A DNA stretch of 64,000 nt from UBA7477 sp045602925. GTDB taxonomy: Bacteria > Bacillota > Clostridia > Oscillospirales > Ruminococcaceae. Under the pieces are notes generated by a model. It was not told the origin of the DNA. It saw only the letters and a program-made list of their open reading frames with translations, and did not search any database. Every line of letters begins with the position of its first letter. Positions within the stretch are counted from its first letter, which is position 1. Shown here one piece after another: positions 8,743 to 18,624 of the stretch. The position numbers and the translations under genes are program-made. The DNA lies in contig JAZSCN010000009.1 in assembly GCA_045602925.1 (NCBI GenBank), positions 1 through 64,000 on the forward strand, given 5' to 3'.

Positions 8743-9783
8743 ATGGAAAGAAAATGTATTCCTGTCAAGGTAGGTAATCTTACGCTTGATGGAAAGAAAA
8801 TATATATTCAGTCTATGCTAAGCGTTAATTCAAACGATATTGAAGGTAGCGTTAAGCAGGCTGTCGAGTTACAAGAGGCTGGTTGCGAGATTGTCAGAAT
8901 TGCTGTTCCGGATATAAATGCAGTAAAACTTATTCCTGCAATTAAAGATAAAATTACTATTCCACTTGTAGCAGATATTCATTTTGATTACAAGCTCGCT
9001 CTTGCTTCTGCAGAGGCAGGTATAGATAAAATACGCATTAACCCTGGTAATATTGGCTCAATGGATAGAGTTCGTGAGGTTGTAAAGGCTTGTAAATCAA
9101 GGAATATTCCAATTAGAATCGGCGTTAATGCAGGTTCACTCGAAAAAGAGCTTTTACAAAAATATGGTCATCCTTGTCCTGAGGCTCTCGTTGAAAGTGC
9201 ATTAGGTCATGTAAAAATTCTAGAAAATTGTGACTTTAATGATATCGTAATTTCTATAAAATCATCTAACGTACCAAATATGATAAACGCGTACAGGCTT
9301 TTATCGCTGCAGTGCAATTATCCGCTACACCTCGGTGTAACTGAAGCAGGAACAGAACGTATGGGCATTATAAAGTCTGCTGTAGGTATAGGTTCACTTT
9401 TAGTAGACGGTATCGGAGAGACTATTCGTGTATCGCTTACTGATGACCCAGTTAAAGAGATTTATGCAGCAAAGGATATTCTCAAGGCTATTGGAAAAGG
9501 GAACGGTGTAAAAATCGTTTCTTGTCCTACCTGCGGTCGCACAAGGATTGACCTTATCGGACTTGCTAAAAAGGTCGAAGAAGCTACCAAGAATATTGAC
9601 AAAGATATTACCGTTGCAGTTATGGGCTGCGTTGTAAACGGCATTGGTGAAGCCGGAGAGGCTGATATCGGCATAGCTGGTGGCGACGGATGTGCAGTAA
9701 TATTTAAGAATAAACAAAAAATTTGCAAGGTTTCTGAGGAAGAAGCCCTGCCTGCTTTACTTAAGGAGATTGAGCTCTTGTAA
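8743..9783 (+). CDS. ispG: 4-hydroxy-3-methylbut-2-enyl diphosphate synthase
   Basis: [4Fe-4S] enzyme of the MEP pathway that converts ME-cPP to HMBPP. Cluster ligands are visible as SCPTCGRTRIDL (about residue 262) and GCVVNGIGEA (about 298), the latter also carrying the conserved glutamate. 346 residues corresponds to the compact, Gram-positive-type enzyme. It is 12 bases after rseP and 17 bases before polC; with dxr and uppS it makes this operon a hub for lipid-carrier supply. Confidence 0.96.
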   Translation: MERKCIPVKVGNLTLDGKKIYIQSMLSVNSNDIEGSVKQAVELQEAGCEIVRIAVPDINAVKLIPAIKDKITIPLVADIHFDYKLALASAEAGIDKIRINPGNIGSMDRVREVVKACKSRNIPIRIGVNAGSLEKELLQKYGHPCPEALVESALGHVKILENCDFNDIVISIKSSNVPNMINAYRLLSLQCNYPLHLGVTEAGTERMGIIKSAVGIGSLLVDGIGETIRVSLTDDPVKEIYAAKDILKAIGKGNGVKIVSCPTCGRTRIDLIGLAKKVEEATKNIDKDITVAVMGCVVNGIGEAGEADIGIAGGDGCAVIFKNKQKICKVSEEEALPALLKEIELL

Positions 9784-9800
9784 AGCTGAAAGGAAGTACT

Positions 9801-12800
9801 ATGTCTCAAAGAACAGTATTAGAGCTGTTTGAAGAATACAGCAATCTTATTCCACGTGATATTGAAAACGGCAAGGTTTTGTCACTCTCTGTCACAAAGG
9901 ATTACAATAGAATAATTGCTACAATTGCTTTTGACAAGCTTGTTGCGTTCGATGTTATAGAAGCTTTTGAGCAAGATATTGCTAGGGCTATGTCTGTTAA
10001 GGATTTTAAAGTACTTGTAAGATATAATCCATCTCTGTTTTCTGATAGCTATTTTAATGATATCATAAAGTTTTTAAGAAGATGCTTTCCTGTTGTTAAT
10101 GGCTTTTTGGATGATGCAGAAGCTACTTATGAAAATGACGTGCTTAGAATAAATCTTAAAAACGGTGGGTATACAGTACTAAAGCATGCAGGTATAGATA
10201 ATGCTTTGCCTGAGCTTGTTTCTAAAATGTTCTCTTGCAGTATCAAGGTTTCATTTGACGGTACTTTAGACACCGATGTTGAGCAGTTTAGAAAAGAAAC
10301 CAATGAGGCTATTTCTCAAATTCCTGTAGTAATACAGAATAGCGATAGTTCAAAAGCATCGGACAACACTGAACCTCAAGAGATGGAAGCTTTTGATATT
10401 AATCTCACCAATGACCTTCTTATCGGCGATGGTGCTAAGCTTGTTTTCGGTAAGAAGTTTGGTGACGGTGAAAGCTTTACTAAACTTTCAGAGCTTGACA
10501 TTAATGATACAAGCTATACAATGTGGGGCGATGTTTTCTCTGTAGAATCAAGAGAAACTAAGAGTAAGATGCTTATCGTGAACATTATGTTCACCGATTA
10601 CACCAGTTCTCACACAATAAAAATTTTAGCATCTGAAAAGGTCAATAAGTATTCAAAATCTAAGATTACTAAAGCACAAATGATGTCTGCTCTTGAAAAG
10701 ATTAAAAAGGGCACAACCATTATGCTTAAGGGCTCACTTACCGAAGATGAATATGACCACCAGATCTATGTTGTTCCATCCGACCTTATGATTATTGGTA
10801 AGCATAAGTTAATGGATAACGCTGAACAAAAGCGAGTTGAACTGCATTGTCATACCAATATGTCTATGATGGATGCTCTTGCGCCTGCAGGTTCACTTGT
10901 TAAGCGTGCTTTCGGATGGGGACATCAGGCTTTAGCAATAACAGACCATGGTGTTTGTCAAGGCTTTACTGATGCTATGAAAGAGCTTGATGGCATTAGA
11001 AAGAGTGGTGGAAAATTTAAGGTAATCTTTGGTATGGAGGCTTATCAGGTTAATGACGAGGTTAAGGCTTCCTGGGGAAGTGATGATAGATCACTAACTG
11101 ATGAGTTTATTGCATTTGACCTTGAAACGACCGGACTTTCTGCAAGTGTAAATAAAATAATTGAAATCGGCGCTGTTAAGATTAGAAATCTTGAGATAGT
11201 AGATTCTTTTGATATCTTTATAAATCCGGGAGAGGAAATCTCACCATTTATTACTAATCTTACCGGCATTACAAATGAAATGGTCAAGGATGCCCCTGAC
11301 GAGAAAACAGCTATGAGCAAGTTTTTTGAGTTTTGTGGTGAAAATCCAATCCTTGTAGCCCATAATGCTAACTTTGACACTTCGTTTATAAATGCTTATA
11401 TTAAGCGTACTAAAACTAAGTTTACTTATAGTGCTGTCGATACCCTTGTTATGTCAAGATGTATGCTTCAGGACTTAAAGAAACATAAGCTAGATATTGT
11501 TGCAAAACGGCTTAATCTTGGAGATTTTGAGCATCATAGAGCTTGTGATGATGCAAAAATTTGTGGTGGCATCTTTATAGCCTTAGTAAAACAGCTTATC
11601 GACGAACACGGCGCAAAATCATGTACATTTGATAGTTTTAATAGCCTTGTTGGTGTTGTTGATGTTCAGGCTATGTCGCCTAAGGATACTTACCACCAGA
11701 TTATTCTTGTTAAGGATAATGTTGGCCTGAAGAACCTTTATAAGCTTATTTCTTTCTCAAATCTTAAGTATTTTAAGAGATTTCCTAGAGTACCTAAGTC
11801 TGAGCTCATAAAGCACAGAGAAGGACTTATTATCGGCAGTGCTTGTGAGGCAGGCGAGTTGTTTAGAGCTGTTATCGCTAACAAACCTTGGGATGAACTA
11901 TGTGATATTGCTTCGTTCTATGACTTTCTTGAAATTCAGCCAATCGGCAATAATGAATTTATGTATAGAAAGGGCGAAGTTACATCTCTTGAACAACTCA
12001 GAGATTATAACCGAACTATTGTTAAGCTTGGTGAGGAACTTAATATTCCTGTTTGTGCAACAGGTGACGTTCATTTCCTCGATAAGGAAGATGCACAGTT
12101 TAGAGCCATAATTCAGAGCGTTAAGTATGACGACTGCGATAATCAAGCTCCACTCTATCTCAAAACAACCGAAGAAATGCTCTCTGACTTTGCTTACCTT
12201 GGCGAAGAAAAAGCATTTGAGGTAGTAGTTACAAACACCAATTATATAGCAAATATGTGTGACCCGGATTTGCGTCCGTTCCCGAATGGAACATTTACAC
12301 CTTATATTGAAGGTGCAGTACACGAGCTTCAAGTTATTTGCTGGAAGAAATGCTGTTCTATTTATGGCGATTGTGACCCTAATAATATCGAAATTCCTGA
12401 TGGTGAGGGCGTAGATGTTTCAAAGTTTTTTGATGGTCATATTCCTGAGATTGTTTTTAATCGACTTAAAAGAGAGCTTGATTCAATTATAAAGCACGGA
12501 TTTGCCGTTCTGTATATGATATCACAAAAGCTTGTAGCAAACTCTAATGAGAATGGCTATCAAGTTGGTTCAAGAGGCTCAGTAGGTTCTTCATTCGTTG
12601 CTTCAATGTCCGGTATATCTGAGGTTAACCCTTTGATGCCTCACTATGTCTGCAAGAAGTGTCACTACAGTGAGTTTATCGAGGATGGTTCAGTTGGTTC
12701 TGGTTTTGACCTGCCGGAAAAGAATTGCCCAAATTGTTCTGAACCACTTCATCGTGACGGACACGATATTCCATTCGAAACCTTCCTTGGCTTTGATGGC

Positions 12801-14243
12801 GATAAGGCACCAGATATTGACCTTAACTTCTCTGGTGACTATCAGGCTAGAGCACACAAGTATACAGAAGAACTTTTTGGTGAGGACCACGTTTTTAAAG
12901 CTGGTACTATCGGTAAGGTCCAAGATAAGACTGCTTTTGGCTTTGTTAAAAAGTATCTTGAAGAAAGAAATATTGTTGTTTCAAAAGCTGAGGAACAACG
13001 ACTAGTAAATGGCTGTGTAGATATTAAGCGTACAACAAGCCAGCATCCTGGTGGAATGGTTGTTATTCCTGCTGACTATGAAGTCTATGACTTTACACCT
13101 GTACAGCATCCTGCTGAAAAGGTAGATTCAGACATGGTAACAACACATTATGACTTCCGCTCACTACACGATACAATACTAAAGCTTGACGAGCTCGGAC
13201 ACGACGTTCCGACGATGTATAAATATCTTGAAGATATGACAGGTATGGATATTAATAGCGTACCGATGTCAGACCCTGAAGTTTATAAGCTGTTTACTTC
13301 AACAGAATCACTTGGCGTAACTGAAGACGATATTATGTGCCAGACCGGTACTCTTGCTATCCCGGAGATGGGTACACCATTCGTTAGACAGATGCTCCTT
13401 GATGCAAGGCCTAAGAATTTTTCTGACCTCTTGCAGATTTCTGGACTCTCTCATGGTACAGACGTTTGGCTCGGTAATGCACAGGACCTTATCAAAAATG
13501 GTACGTGCGATATTTCTAATGTTATTGGTACTCGTGACAGTATTATGACATATCTTTTGTATCATGGACTTGAACCAAAGCTTGCTTTTAGTATAATGGA
13601 AATTACAAGAAAAGGACAAGCCCCTTTCAAGCTTACAGAAGAAATGAAGCAGAATATGAGAGAACACGATGTACCTGAGTGGTATATTGATAGCTGTCTT
13701 AAAATCAAGTATATGTTCCCAAAGGCACATGCTGCAGCTTATGTAACAGCTGCTATAAGACTCTGCTGGTTTAAAGTACATATACCACTTGCATTCTATG
13801 CAACTACCTTTACGGTAAAGGCTGACGGCTTTGATGCAGAAACTGTTATGAAGGGTAGAAGTGCGGTTCTTTCTAAGATTAACGAGCTTAAAAACCAGGG
13901 TAACCAGCTTTCTGCAACTGATTCTGATACACTTGATATGCTTATGCTTGTCAATGAAATGATGGCAAGAGGATATGAGTTTTTACCAATCGATATAAAT
14001 AAGTCCCACTCGTTTATTTACAGAATTGAAGATGGAAAAATCAGAATACCATTCTCTGCACTTTCGGGTGTCGGAAGAGCTGCTGCAGATGCAGTATATA
14101 ATGCCGCATCAACTGGTGAGTCGTTTATTTCTATCGAGGAATTCCAGCAAAGAAGCGGCGCTTCGAAGTCAGTTATTGAGGTGCTAGCTAATTGTAACGC
14201 TTTTGGCGATATTCCTGAAACTAATCAGATTTCATTCTTCTGA
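9801..14243 (+). CDS. polC: DNA polymerase III PolC-type alpha subunit
   Basis: Main replicative polymerase of low-GC Gram-positives, with its own 3'-5' proofreading. Order of domains: N-terminal region (1-220), OB fold (about 220-335), PHP domain beginning ELHCHTNMSMMDAL (about 350), an inserted DEDDh exonuclease starting FIAFDLETTGLS (about 433) and ending with the HHRACDDA block (about 577), then the polymerase core with zinc-knuckle cysteines CKKC and CPNC (about 951-977), the catalytic region PDIDLNFSGDYQ (about 1003) and the C-terminal HAAAYV block. 1480 residues, normal. It is the last gene of the operon; no clear terminator is seen in the 58 bases before the his promoter. Confidence 0.97.
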   Translation: MSQRTVLELFEEYSNLIPRDIENGKVLSLSVTKDYNRIIATIAFDKLVAFDVIEAFEQDIARAMSVKDFKVLVRYNPSLFSDSYFNDIIKFLRRCFPVVNGFLDDAEATYENDVLRINLKNGGYTVLKHAGIDNALPELVSKMFSCSIKVSFDGTLDTDVEQFRKETNEAISQIPVVIQNSDSSKASDNTEPQEMEAFDINLTNDLLIGDGAKLVFGKKFGDGESFTKLSELDINDTSYTMWGDVFSVESRETKSKMLIVNIMFTDYTSSHTIKILASEKVNKYSKSKITKAQMMSALEKIKKGTTIMLKGSLTEDEYDHQIYVVPSDLMIIGKHKLMDNAEQKRVELHCHTNMSMMDALAPAGSLVKRAFGWGHQALAITDHGVCQGFTDAMKELDGIRKSGGKFKVIFGMEAYQVNDEVKASWGSDDRSLTDEFIAFDLETTGLSASVNKIIEIGAVKIRNLEIVDSFDIFINPGEEISPFITNLTGITNEMVKDAPDEKTAMSKFFEFCGENPILVAHNANFDTSFINAYIKRTKTKFTYSAVDTLVMSRCMLQDLKKHKLDIVAKRLNLGDFEHHRACDDAKICGGIFIALVKQLIDEHGAKSCTFDSFNSLVGVVDVQAMSPKDTYHQIILVKDNVGLKNLYKLISFSNLKYFKRFPRVPKSELIKHREGLIIGSACEAGELFRAVIANKPWDELCDIASFYDFLEIQPIGNNEFMYRKGEVTSLEQLRDYNRTIVKLGEELNIPVCATGDVHFLDKEDAQFRAIIQSVKYDDCDNQAPLYLKTTEEMLSDFAYLGEEKAFEVVVTNTNYIANMCDPDLRPFPNGTFTPYIEGAVHELQVICWKKCCSIYGDCDPNNIEIPDGEGVDVSKFFDGHIPEIVFNRLKRELDSIIKHGFAVLYMISQKLVANSNENGYQVGSRGSVGSSFVASMSGISEVNPLMPHYVCKKCHYSEFIEDGSVGSGFDLPEKNCPNCSEPLHRDGHDIPFETFLGFDGDKAPDIDLNFSGDYQARAHKYTEELFGEDHVFKAGTIGKVQDKTAFGFVKKYLEERNIVVSKAEEQRLVNGCVDIKRTTSQHPGGMVVIPADYEVYDFTPVQHPAEKVDSDMVTTHYDFRSLHDTILKLDELGHDVPTMYKYLEDMTGMDINSVPMSDPEVYKLFTSTESLGVTEDDIMCQTGTLAIPEMGTPFVRQMLLDARPKNFSDLLQISGLSHGTDVWLGNAQDLIKNGTCDISNVIGTRDSIMTYLLYHGLEPKLAFSIMEITRKGQAPFKLTEEMKQNMREHDVPEWYIDSCLKIKYMFPKAHAAAYVTAAIRLCWFKVHIPLAFYATTFTVKADGFDAETVMKGRSAVLSKINELKNQGNQLSATDSDTLDMLMLVNEMMARGYEFLPIDINKSHSFIYRIEDGKIRIPFSALSGVGRAAADAVYNAASTGESFISIEEFQQRSGASKSVIEVLANCNAFGDIPETNQISFF

Positions 14244-14301
14244 TTGTAAATAAGCATATATGATAATAGTCCTTTTTATGTATATTTGTGGATAATTATC
14301 A

Positions 14302-14354
14302 TTGACAAATTGCATTTGTCGTGTTATCATAGTAGTATGATAACATAGTAACAC
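14302..14354 (+). promoter_or_regulatory. Promoter of the his operon with two overlapping palindromes
   Basis: -35 TTGACA (14302-14307), 17-base spacer, -10 TATCAT (14325-14330) with an extended TGT. A perfect inverted repeat GACAAAT-TGC-ATTTGTC (14304-14320) covers the -35 and spacer; a second, GTTATCAT-N6-ATGATAAC (14323-14344), covers the -10 and start point; outer arms GTGTTA (14321-14326) and TAACAC (14349-14354) also match. Both look like repressor operators. The leader to the hisZ start is only about 50 bases, too short for a T-box. Confidence 0.75.
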
Positions 14355-14388
14355 TTTACTACACTAAATTATGCAAGGAGATAACATA

Positions 14389-15606
14389 ATGAGAAGCTAC
14401 GAACTTATAACCCCGGAGGGTACCAAGGATATACTTTTTGATGAGTGCCTAGCAATAAGAGATGTAGAGAATAAATATATAAACATCTTTAAAGGAATGG
14501 GCTACAGTGAGGTACTTACACCGGGAATAGAATTTTATGATGTTTTCAATTCCGGTGCAAGAAAGTATTCGCAGGAAGCTTTATATAAGCTTACAGATTC
14601 TAAGGGCAGACTTATTACATTAAGACCTGATTGCACAATACCTATAGCAAGACTTGTTGCGACAAGACTTCGTGATATTGAGCTTCCTCTTAGACTTTTC
14701 TACACTCAGAATGTGTATGAGAACAATAAACTTTTAAAAGGCCGTTCCGATGAGATTGTTCAGTCAGGTATTGAACTTATCGGTTCTGAATATAAGAGAG
14801 CTGACTTTGAGGTAATGAGCATAGCTGTCAGTGTACTTAAGGCTTATAGGGGTACAGATTTCAGACTTGAAATCGGCGATATTGGCTTTTTTAAGGAACT
14901 CGTAGCACTTCTTGGCGTCAGTGATAATGTCAGCGAAGAAATCAGATATCTCATTGAAGCTAAGAACTATCCTGCACTCAATGACCTTCTAGATTCAATC
15001 GGAAATAATAACGTTACTAAGGCACTTAAAAAGCTTCCGTCACTTTTTGGCGGCGTCGAGGTGTTTGATAAAGCATCTAAGCTTGTTGCTAATGATAAGA
15101 TTCAGAGTATTCTAGATAATCTAAGAGAATTCTATAATTCACTTCAAAAGCTTGGCTTAGGCGATAAGCTTTCTGTTGACCTCGGTATAGTTAATAGAAC
15201 TGATTACTATACAGGTATAGTATTCAAGGGTTATCTAAGTGGCGTTGGTGAAGCAGTTCTTCAGGGCGGCAGATACAACAAGCTTATCTCTGAGTTTGGT
15301 TACAACGTTCCGGCGACAGGATTTGCTATAAATGTAAACCTCGTTGCTGCACTTGTAAGAAAGCTTTCGCTTTCACCTATATCAAAGGCACCTGACGTAG
15401 TTGTGTTTGCTGAGCATAGCTATTGTATAGATGCAATCACCTATGCTATGAAGCTTGCAGAAGGTGGCAAGGTCGCTGAAAATGCTGTATTTGAAGATCT
15501 TATAAATACTATTGAATACTGTAAGAACAAGGGCGTAAATGAGCTCCATATTGTTTCTGATACAGTAAAGATTTTAACACTTAAGGATGGTGAGTACGTT
15601 GAATAA
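14389..15606 (+). CDS. hisZ: ATP phosphoribosyltransferase regulatory subunit HisZ
   Basis: Histidyl-tRNA-synthetase-like protein without tRNA charging activity; it binds the short HisG and makes the octamer that starts histidine synthesis and senses histidine. Class II synthetase core motifs are recognisable: PEGTKDILF (about residue 10), TLRPDCTIPIARL (about 82) and the C-terminal GGRYNKLISEFG (about 301). 405 residues from the ATG at 14389, which is preceded by AAGGAG at 14375-14380; an upstream in-frame ATG at 14371 overlaps this site and is rejected. First gene of the his operon; overlaps hisG by 20 bases. Confidence 0.93.
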   Translation: MRSYELITPEGTKDILFDECLAIRDVENKYINIFKGMGYSEVLTPGIEFYDVFNSGARKYSQEALYKLTDSKGRLITLRPDCTIPIARLVATRLRDIELPLRLFYTQNVYENNKLLKGRSDEIVQSGIELIGSEYKRADFEVMSIAVSVLKAYRGTDFRLEIGDIGFFKELVALLGVSDNVSEEIRYLIEAKNYPALNDLLDSIGNNNVTKALKKLPSLFGGVEVFDKASKLVANDKIQSILDNLREFYNSLQKLGLGDKLSVDLGIVNRTDYYTGIVFKGYLSGVGEAVLQGGRYNKLISEFGYNVPATGFAINVNLVAALVRKLSLSPISKAPDVVVFAEHSYCIDAITYAMKLAEGGKVAENAVFEDLINTIEYCKNKGVNELHIVSDTVKILTLKDGEYVE

Positions 15607-16228
15607 GCCGATTAGAATCGCACTTACAAAGGGCAGACTTGAAAAGGATACAATCGCATTGTTCGAGAAAATCGGCTATGATTGTACAGCTGTAAGAGAA
15701 AAGGGAAGAAAACTTATTCTTCCTATTCCTGATGGCAATTTAGAAGTCGTACTCGCTAAGGCAAATGACGTTATTACATACGTCGAGCATGGTGTTTGCG
15801 ATATTGGTGTTGTTGGTAAGGATACCATTATGGAGATGCAGGGCAAGTATTTTGAGCTCTGTGACTTAGGCTTTGGTAGATGCAGATTTGCACTCGCTAC
15901 CAAGAAGGGCGATAAGTTCTTCGGTGGTTATGACGTAAAGAAAATCGCTTCAAAATACCCAAATGTTGCAAGAACTTTTTTTGAAAGCAAAGGTATGGAT
16001 GTTGAAATCGTTAAGATTGAAGGCTCTGTAGAGCTTGCTCCGCTTCTTGAGCTTTCAGATGGTATCGTAGATATTGTCGAAACAGGTACAACTCTTAAAG
16101 AAAATGGTCTTGAAGTAATTGAAGATATCGCACCTATTTCGGCAAGACTTATCGTAAATACAGTAAGTATGAAGCTCAGACAAAAAGAAATTGAACAGCT
16201 TTTATCTCTCATTGAAGCTAATATATAA
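15587..16228 (+). CDS. hisG: ATP phosphoribosyltransferase, short form
   Basis: Catalyses the first step of histidine synthesis, joining ATP and PRPP. 213 residues: this is the short form without the C-terminal regulatory domain, consistent with its dependence on HisZ encoded just upstream. The family N terminus IRIALTKGRLEKDTI and the PRPP-binding block DGIVDIVETGTTLKENGL (about residue 156) are clear. The exact start is uncertain: ATG 15587, GTG 15590 and TTG 15599 are all in frame near GGATGGTGAG; the TTG would leave a better-spaced binding site. Confidence 0.93.
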   Translation: MVSTLNKPIRIALTKGRLEKDTIALFEKIGYDCTAVREKGRKLILPIPDGNLEVVLAKANDVITYVEHGVCDIGVVGKDTIMEMQGKYFELCDLGFGRCRFALATKKGDKFFGGYDVKKIASKYPNVARTFFESKGMDVEIVKIEGSVELAPLLELSDGIVDIVETGTTLKENGLEVIEDIAPISARLIVNTVSMKLRQKEIEQLLSLIEANI

Positions 16229-16246
16229 AAGAAAGGATTATTCATT

Positions 16247-17533
16247 ATGAAAAAGATATACGCAAACGGCGTTGATGAATATAAGTTTTTTGCCGACTTA
16301 GATAAGAGAAACGGTGAGACAAATAAGAAGGTTACACAGGTTGTTTCTGAAATCATCGACGACGTTAAAGAAAACGGTGATAAAGCCGTTTTGGCATACA
16401 CAGAAAAGTTCGACGGAAAGCTTCCTAAATACTATGAAGTGCCAAGAGAGGTTATAAATGATGCCCTCACTGAAGCTGATAGTGATTTTACTGATGCTCT
16501 TTTAAATTCTATTGAGAATATTAGAGTTTTCCACGAGAAGCAGAAGTCCCAGTCCTTTGTTGATACTAAGGATAACGGCGTAATTCTCGGTCAGCGTGTA
16601 AGAGGTCTTGAAAGAGTTGGTCTTTATGTACCTGGTGGCACAGCAGCATACCCATCATCCGTTCTTATGAACGCAGTTCCTGCCAAGATTGCAGGCGTTA
16701 AGGAAATTATTATGGTTACACCACCACTCAAGGATGGTACACCAAATAAGGATATACTTGTTGCTGCTGCACTTTGTGGTGTAGACAGAGTGTTCCTTTC
16801 AGGTGGTGCGCAGGCTATTGCAGCTCTTGCTTACGGTACAGAGCAGATTCCAAAGGTAGATAAGATAGTAGGCCCCGGTAACATCTATGTTGCGACTGCT
16901 AAGAAGCTTCTATACGGTACTGTTGATATCGATATGGTTGCTGGCCCAAGTGAAATTCTCGTGCTTTCTGACGGCTCTGCAGACCCTAAGTTTATTGCTG
17001 CTGACCTTATGTCACAGGCAGAACACGATGTTTTAGCTTCTGCTATTTTGGTAACAACCGATGAAGAAAGTGCTGATAAGGCTATGGTAGAGCTTGAAAA
17101 GCAACTCGCAACTCTTAGCCGTGCTGAGATTATAAGAAAGTCTCTCGATGATTACGGAGCAATTATCGTATGTGAGAATAAAGCTCAGGCTGTTCAGATG
17201 GCAAATAGATTTGCACCTGAACACATTGAAATTCTTTTTGAAAATCCGCTTGAGTATGTAGGACAGATAGACAATGCAGGCTCTATGTTCCTTGGCAATT
17301 TCTCTCCTGAGCCACTTGGAGATTATTATGCTGGTCCTAACCACGTTCTTCCAACAAGTGGTACAGCAAGATTTTTCTCTCCACTCGGTGTAAATAGCTT
17401 TGAAAAGAGACAGAGCTTTATTTACTACACAGAAGAGGCTCTTATGTCTGCTAAGCAGGATATTGTAACTGTTGCCGAAAGAGAAGGTCTTACTGCTCAC
17501 GCTAACGCAATCAAAATTAGATTTGAAGACTAG
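16247..17533 (+). CDS. hisD: Histidinol dehydrogenase
   Basis: Zinc, NAD-dependent enzyme that carries out the last two oxidations from histidinol to histidine. 428 residues. Recognisable blocks are ERVGLYVPGGTAAYPSSVLM (about residue 122), KIVGPGNIYVATAKK (about 208), DMVAGPSEILVL (about 228), AEHDVLASAILVT (about 258) with the zinc-binding Gln/His, and the HVLPTSGTARF block (about 367). AAAGGA before the ATG. Operon position after hisG is common in Firmicutes. Confidence 0.96.
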   Translation: MKKIYANGVDEYKFFADLDKRNGETNKKVTQVVSEIIDDVKENGDKAVLAYTEKFDGKLPKYYEVPREVINDALTEADSDFTDALLNSIENIRVFHEKQKSQSFVDTKDNGVILGQRVRGLERVGLYVPGGTAAYPSSVLMNAVPAKIAGVKEIIMVTPPLKDGTPNKDILVAAALCGVDRVFLSGGAQAIAALAYGTEQIPKVDKIVGPGNIYVATAKKLLYGTVDIDMVAGPSEILVLSDGSADPKFIAADLMSQAEHDVLASAILVTTDEESADKAMVELEKQLATLSRAEIIRKSLDDYGAIIVCENKAQAVQMANRFAPEHIEILFENPLEYVGQIDNAGSMFLGNFSPEPLGDYYAGPNHVLPTSGTARFFSPLGVNSFEKRQSFIYYTEEALMSAKQDIVTVAEREGLTAHANAIKIRFED

Positions 17534-17549
17534 GATAGGGGCATTTTAA

Positions 17550-18620
17550 ATGAATTTATGGGAAAATAACGTTCGTACTGTTGTTCCTTATATACCGGGC
17601 GAACAGCCTAAATGCAGTGACATTATAAAGCTTAATACTAACGAAAATCCGTATCCTCCTTCTCCAAAGGTTGCAGAACTTTTGAAGAATTTTGAAAGTG
17701 ATAAGTTGAAGCTATATCCCGATACTGATTCTACCGTTCTTGTAGATGCACTCGCTGAAAAGTATGGTATCTGTAATGACCAAATTTTTGTTGGCGTTGG
17801 CTCGGATGACGTTTTATCAATGGCTTTTCTTACTTTCTTTAATTCTGATAAGCCGGTACTGTTTCCTGATATCACATATTCATTTTATGATGTTTGGTGT
17901 GATGTATATAGAATCAAGTATGAAACAAAGCCATTAAAGAATGATTTCACAATTGACGTGAATGACTATCTTGGCGAAAATGGTGGAATAGTAATTCCTA
18001 ATCCTAATGCACCGACAGGTGTGTACGAATCAACTGATATGTTTGAAGTTATTCTGAAGGCTAATCCAAACAGCGTTGTTATCGTTGATGAGGCATATAT
18101 AGATTTTGGTGGCGAAAGTTGTCTTAAGCTTATTGACAAGTACGAAAACTTGCTTGTTGTCCAAACCTTTTCAAAGTCGCGTTCAATGGCTGGTGGAAGA
18201 ATTGGATTCGCGTTTGGTTCAAAGAAGCTTATCAAATACTTAAATGATGTAAAGTTTTCAATTAACTCATATACTATGAACTGGGTTACACAGTATGCAG
18301 GTGCAGAAGCTGTAAAAGATGATGAGTATTTTAACATGACAAGAAATGAAATTATAAAAACACGCGAATATTCAAAAGAAAAGCTTAAAGAGCTTGGCTT
18401 TGAATTTCCGAAGTCAATGAGTAATTTCATTTTTGCAAAGCACAAGACTGTTGATGGCAAGACTATTTTTGAAAAGCTTAAGGAACGCAATATCTTTGTA
18501 AGACATTGGAATAAGCCAAGGATTAATAATCACTTGAGAATTACAATCGGAACTAAAGAACAAATGGATAAGCTGTTTGATGCACTCACACAAATACTTT
18601 CCGAATATGAAAGGAGCTAA
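17550..18620 (+). CDS. hisC: Histidinol-phosphate aminotransferase
   Basis: PLP-dependent fold-type I aminotransferase converting imidazole acetol phosphate to histidinol phosphate. Motifs: KLNTNENPYPPSP (about residue 28), NPNAPTG (about 151), VDEAYIDFG (about 178) and the PLP lysine in FSKSRSMAGGRIGFA (about 208). 356 residues. It overlaps the hisB ribosome binding site: AAGGAG at 18611-18616 lies in the last codons of hisC. Confidence 0.95.
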   Translation: MNLWENNVRTVVPYIPGEQPKCSDIIKLNTNENPYPPSPKVAELLKNFESDKLKLYPDTDSTVLVDALAEKYGICNDQIFVGVGSDDVLSMAFLTFFNSDKPVLFPDITYSFYDVWCDVYRIKYETKPLKNDFTIDVNDYLGENGGIVIPNPNAPTGVYESTDMFEVILKANPNSVVIVDEAYIDFGGESCLKLIDKYENLLVVQTFSKSRSMAGGRIGFAFGSKKLIKYLNDVKFSINSYTMNWVTQYAGAEAVKDDEYFNMTRNEIIKTREYSKEKLKELGFEFPKSMSNFIFAKHKTVDGKTIFEKLKERNIFVRHWNKPRINNHLRITIGTKEQMDKLFDALTQILSEYERS

Positions 18621-18624
18621 AAAT

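Noticed and set aside
14355..14388. T-box riboswitch in the his leader
   Set aside because: Only about 50 bases separate the start point from hisZ, with no terminator or T-box sequence.
18577..18624. Longer hisB reading into hisC
   Set aside because: The extra 16 residues do not resemble HisB, and the ATG at 18625 has a well-placed AAGGAG.
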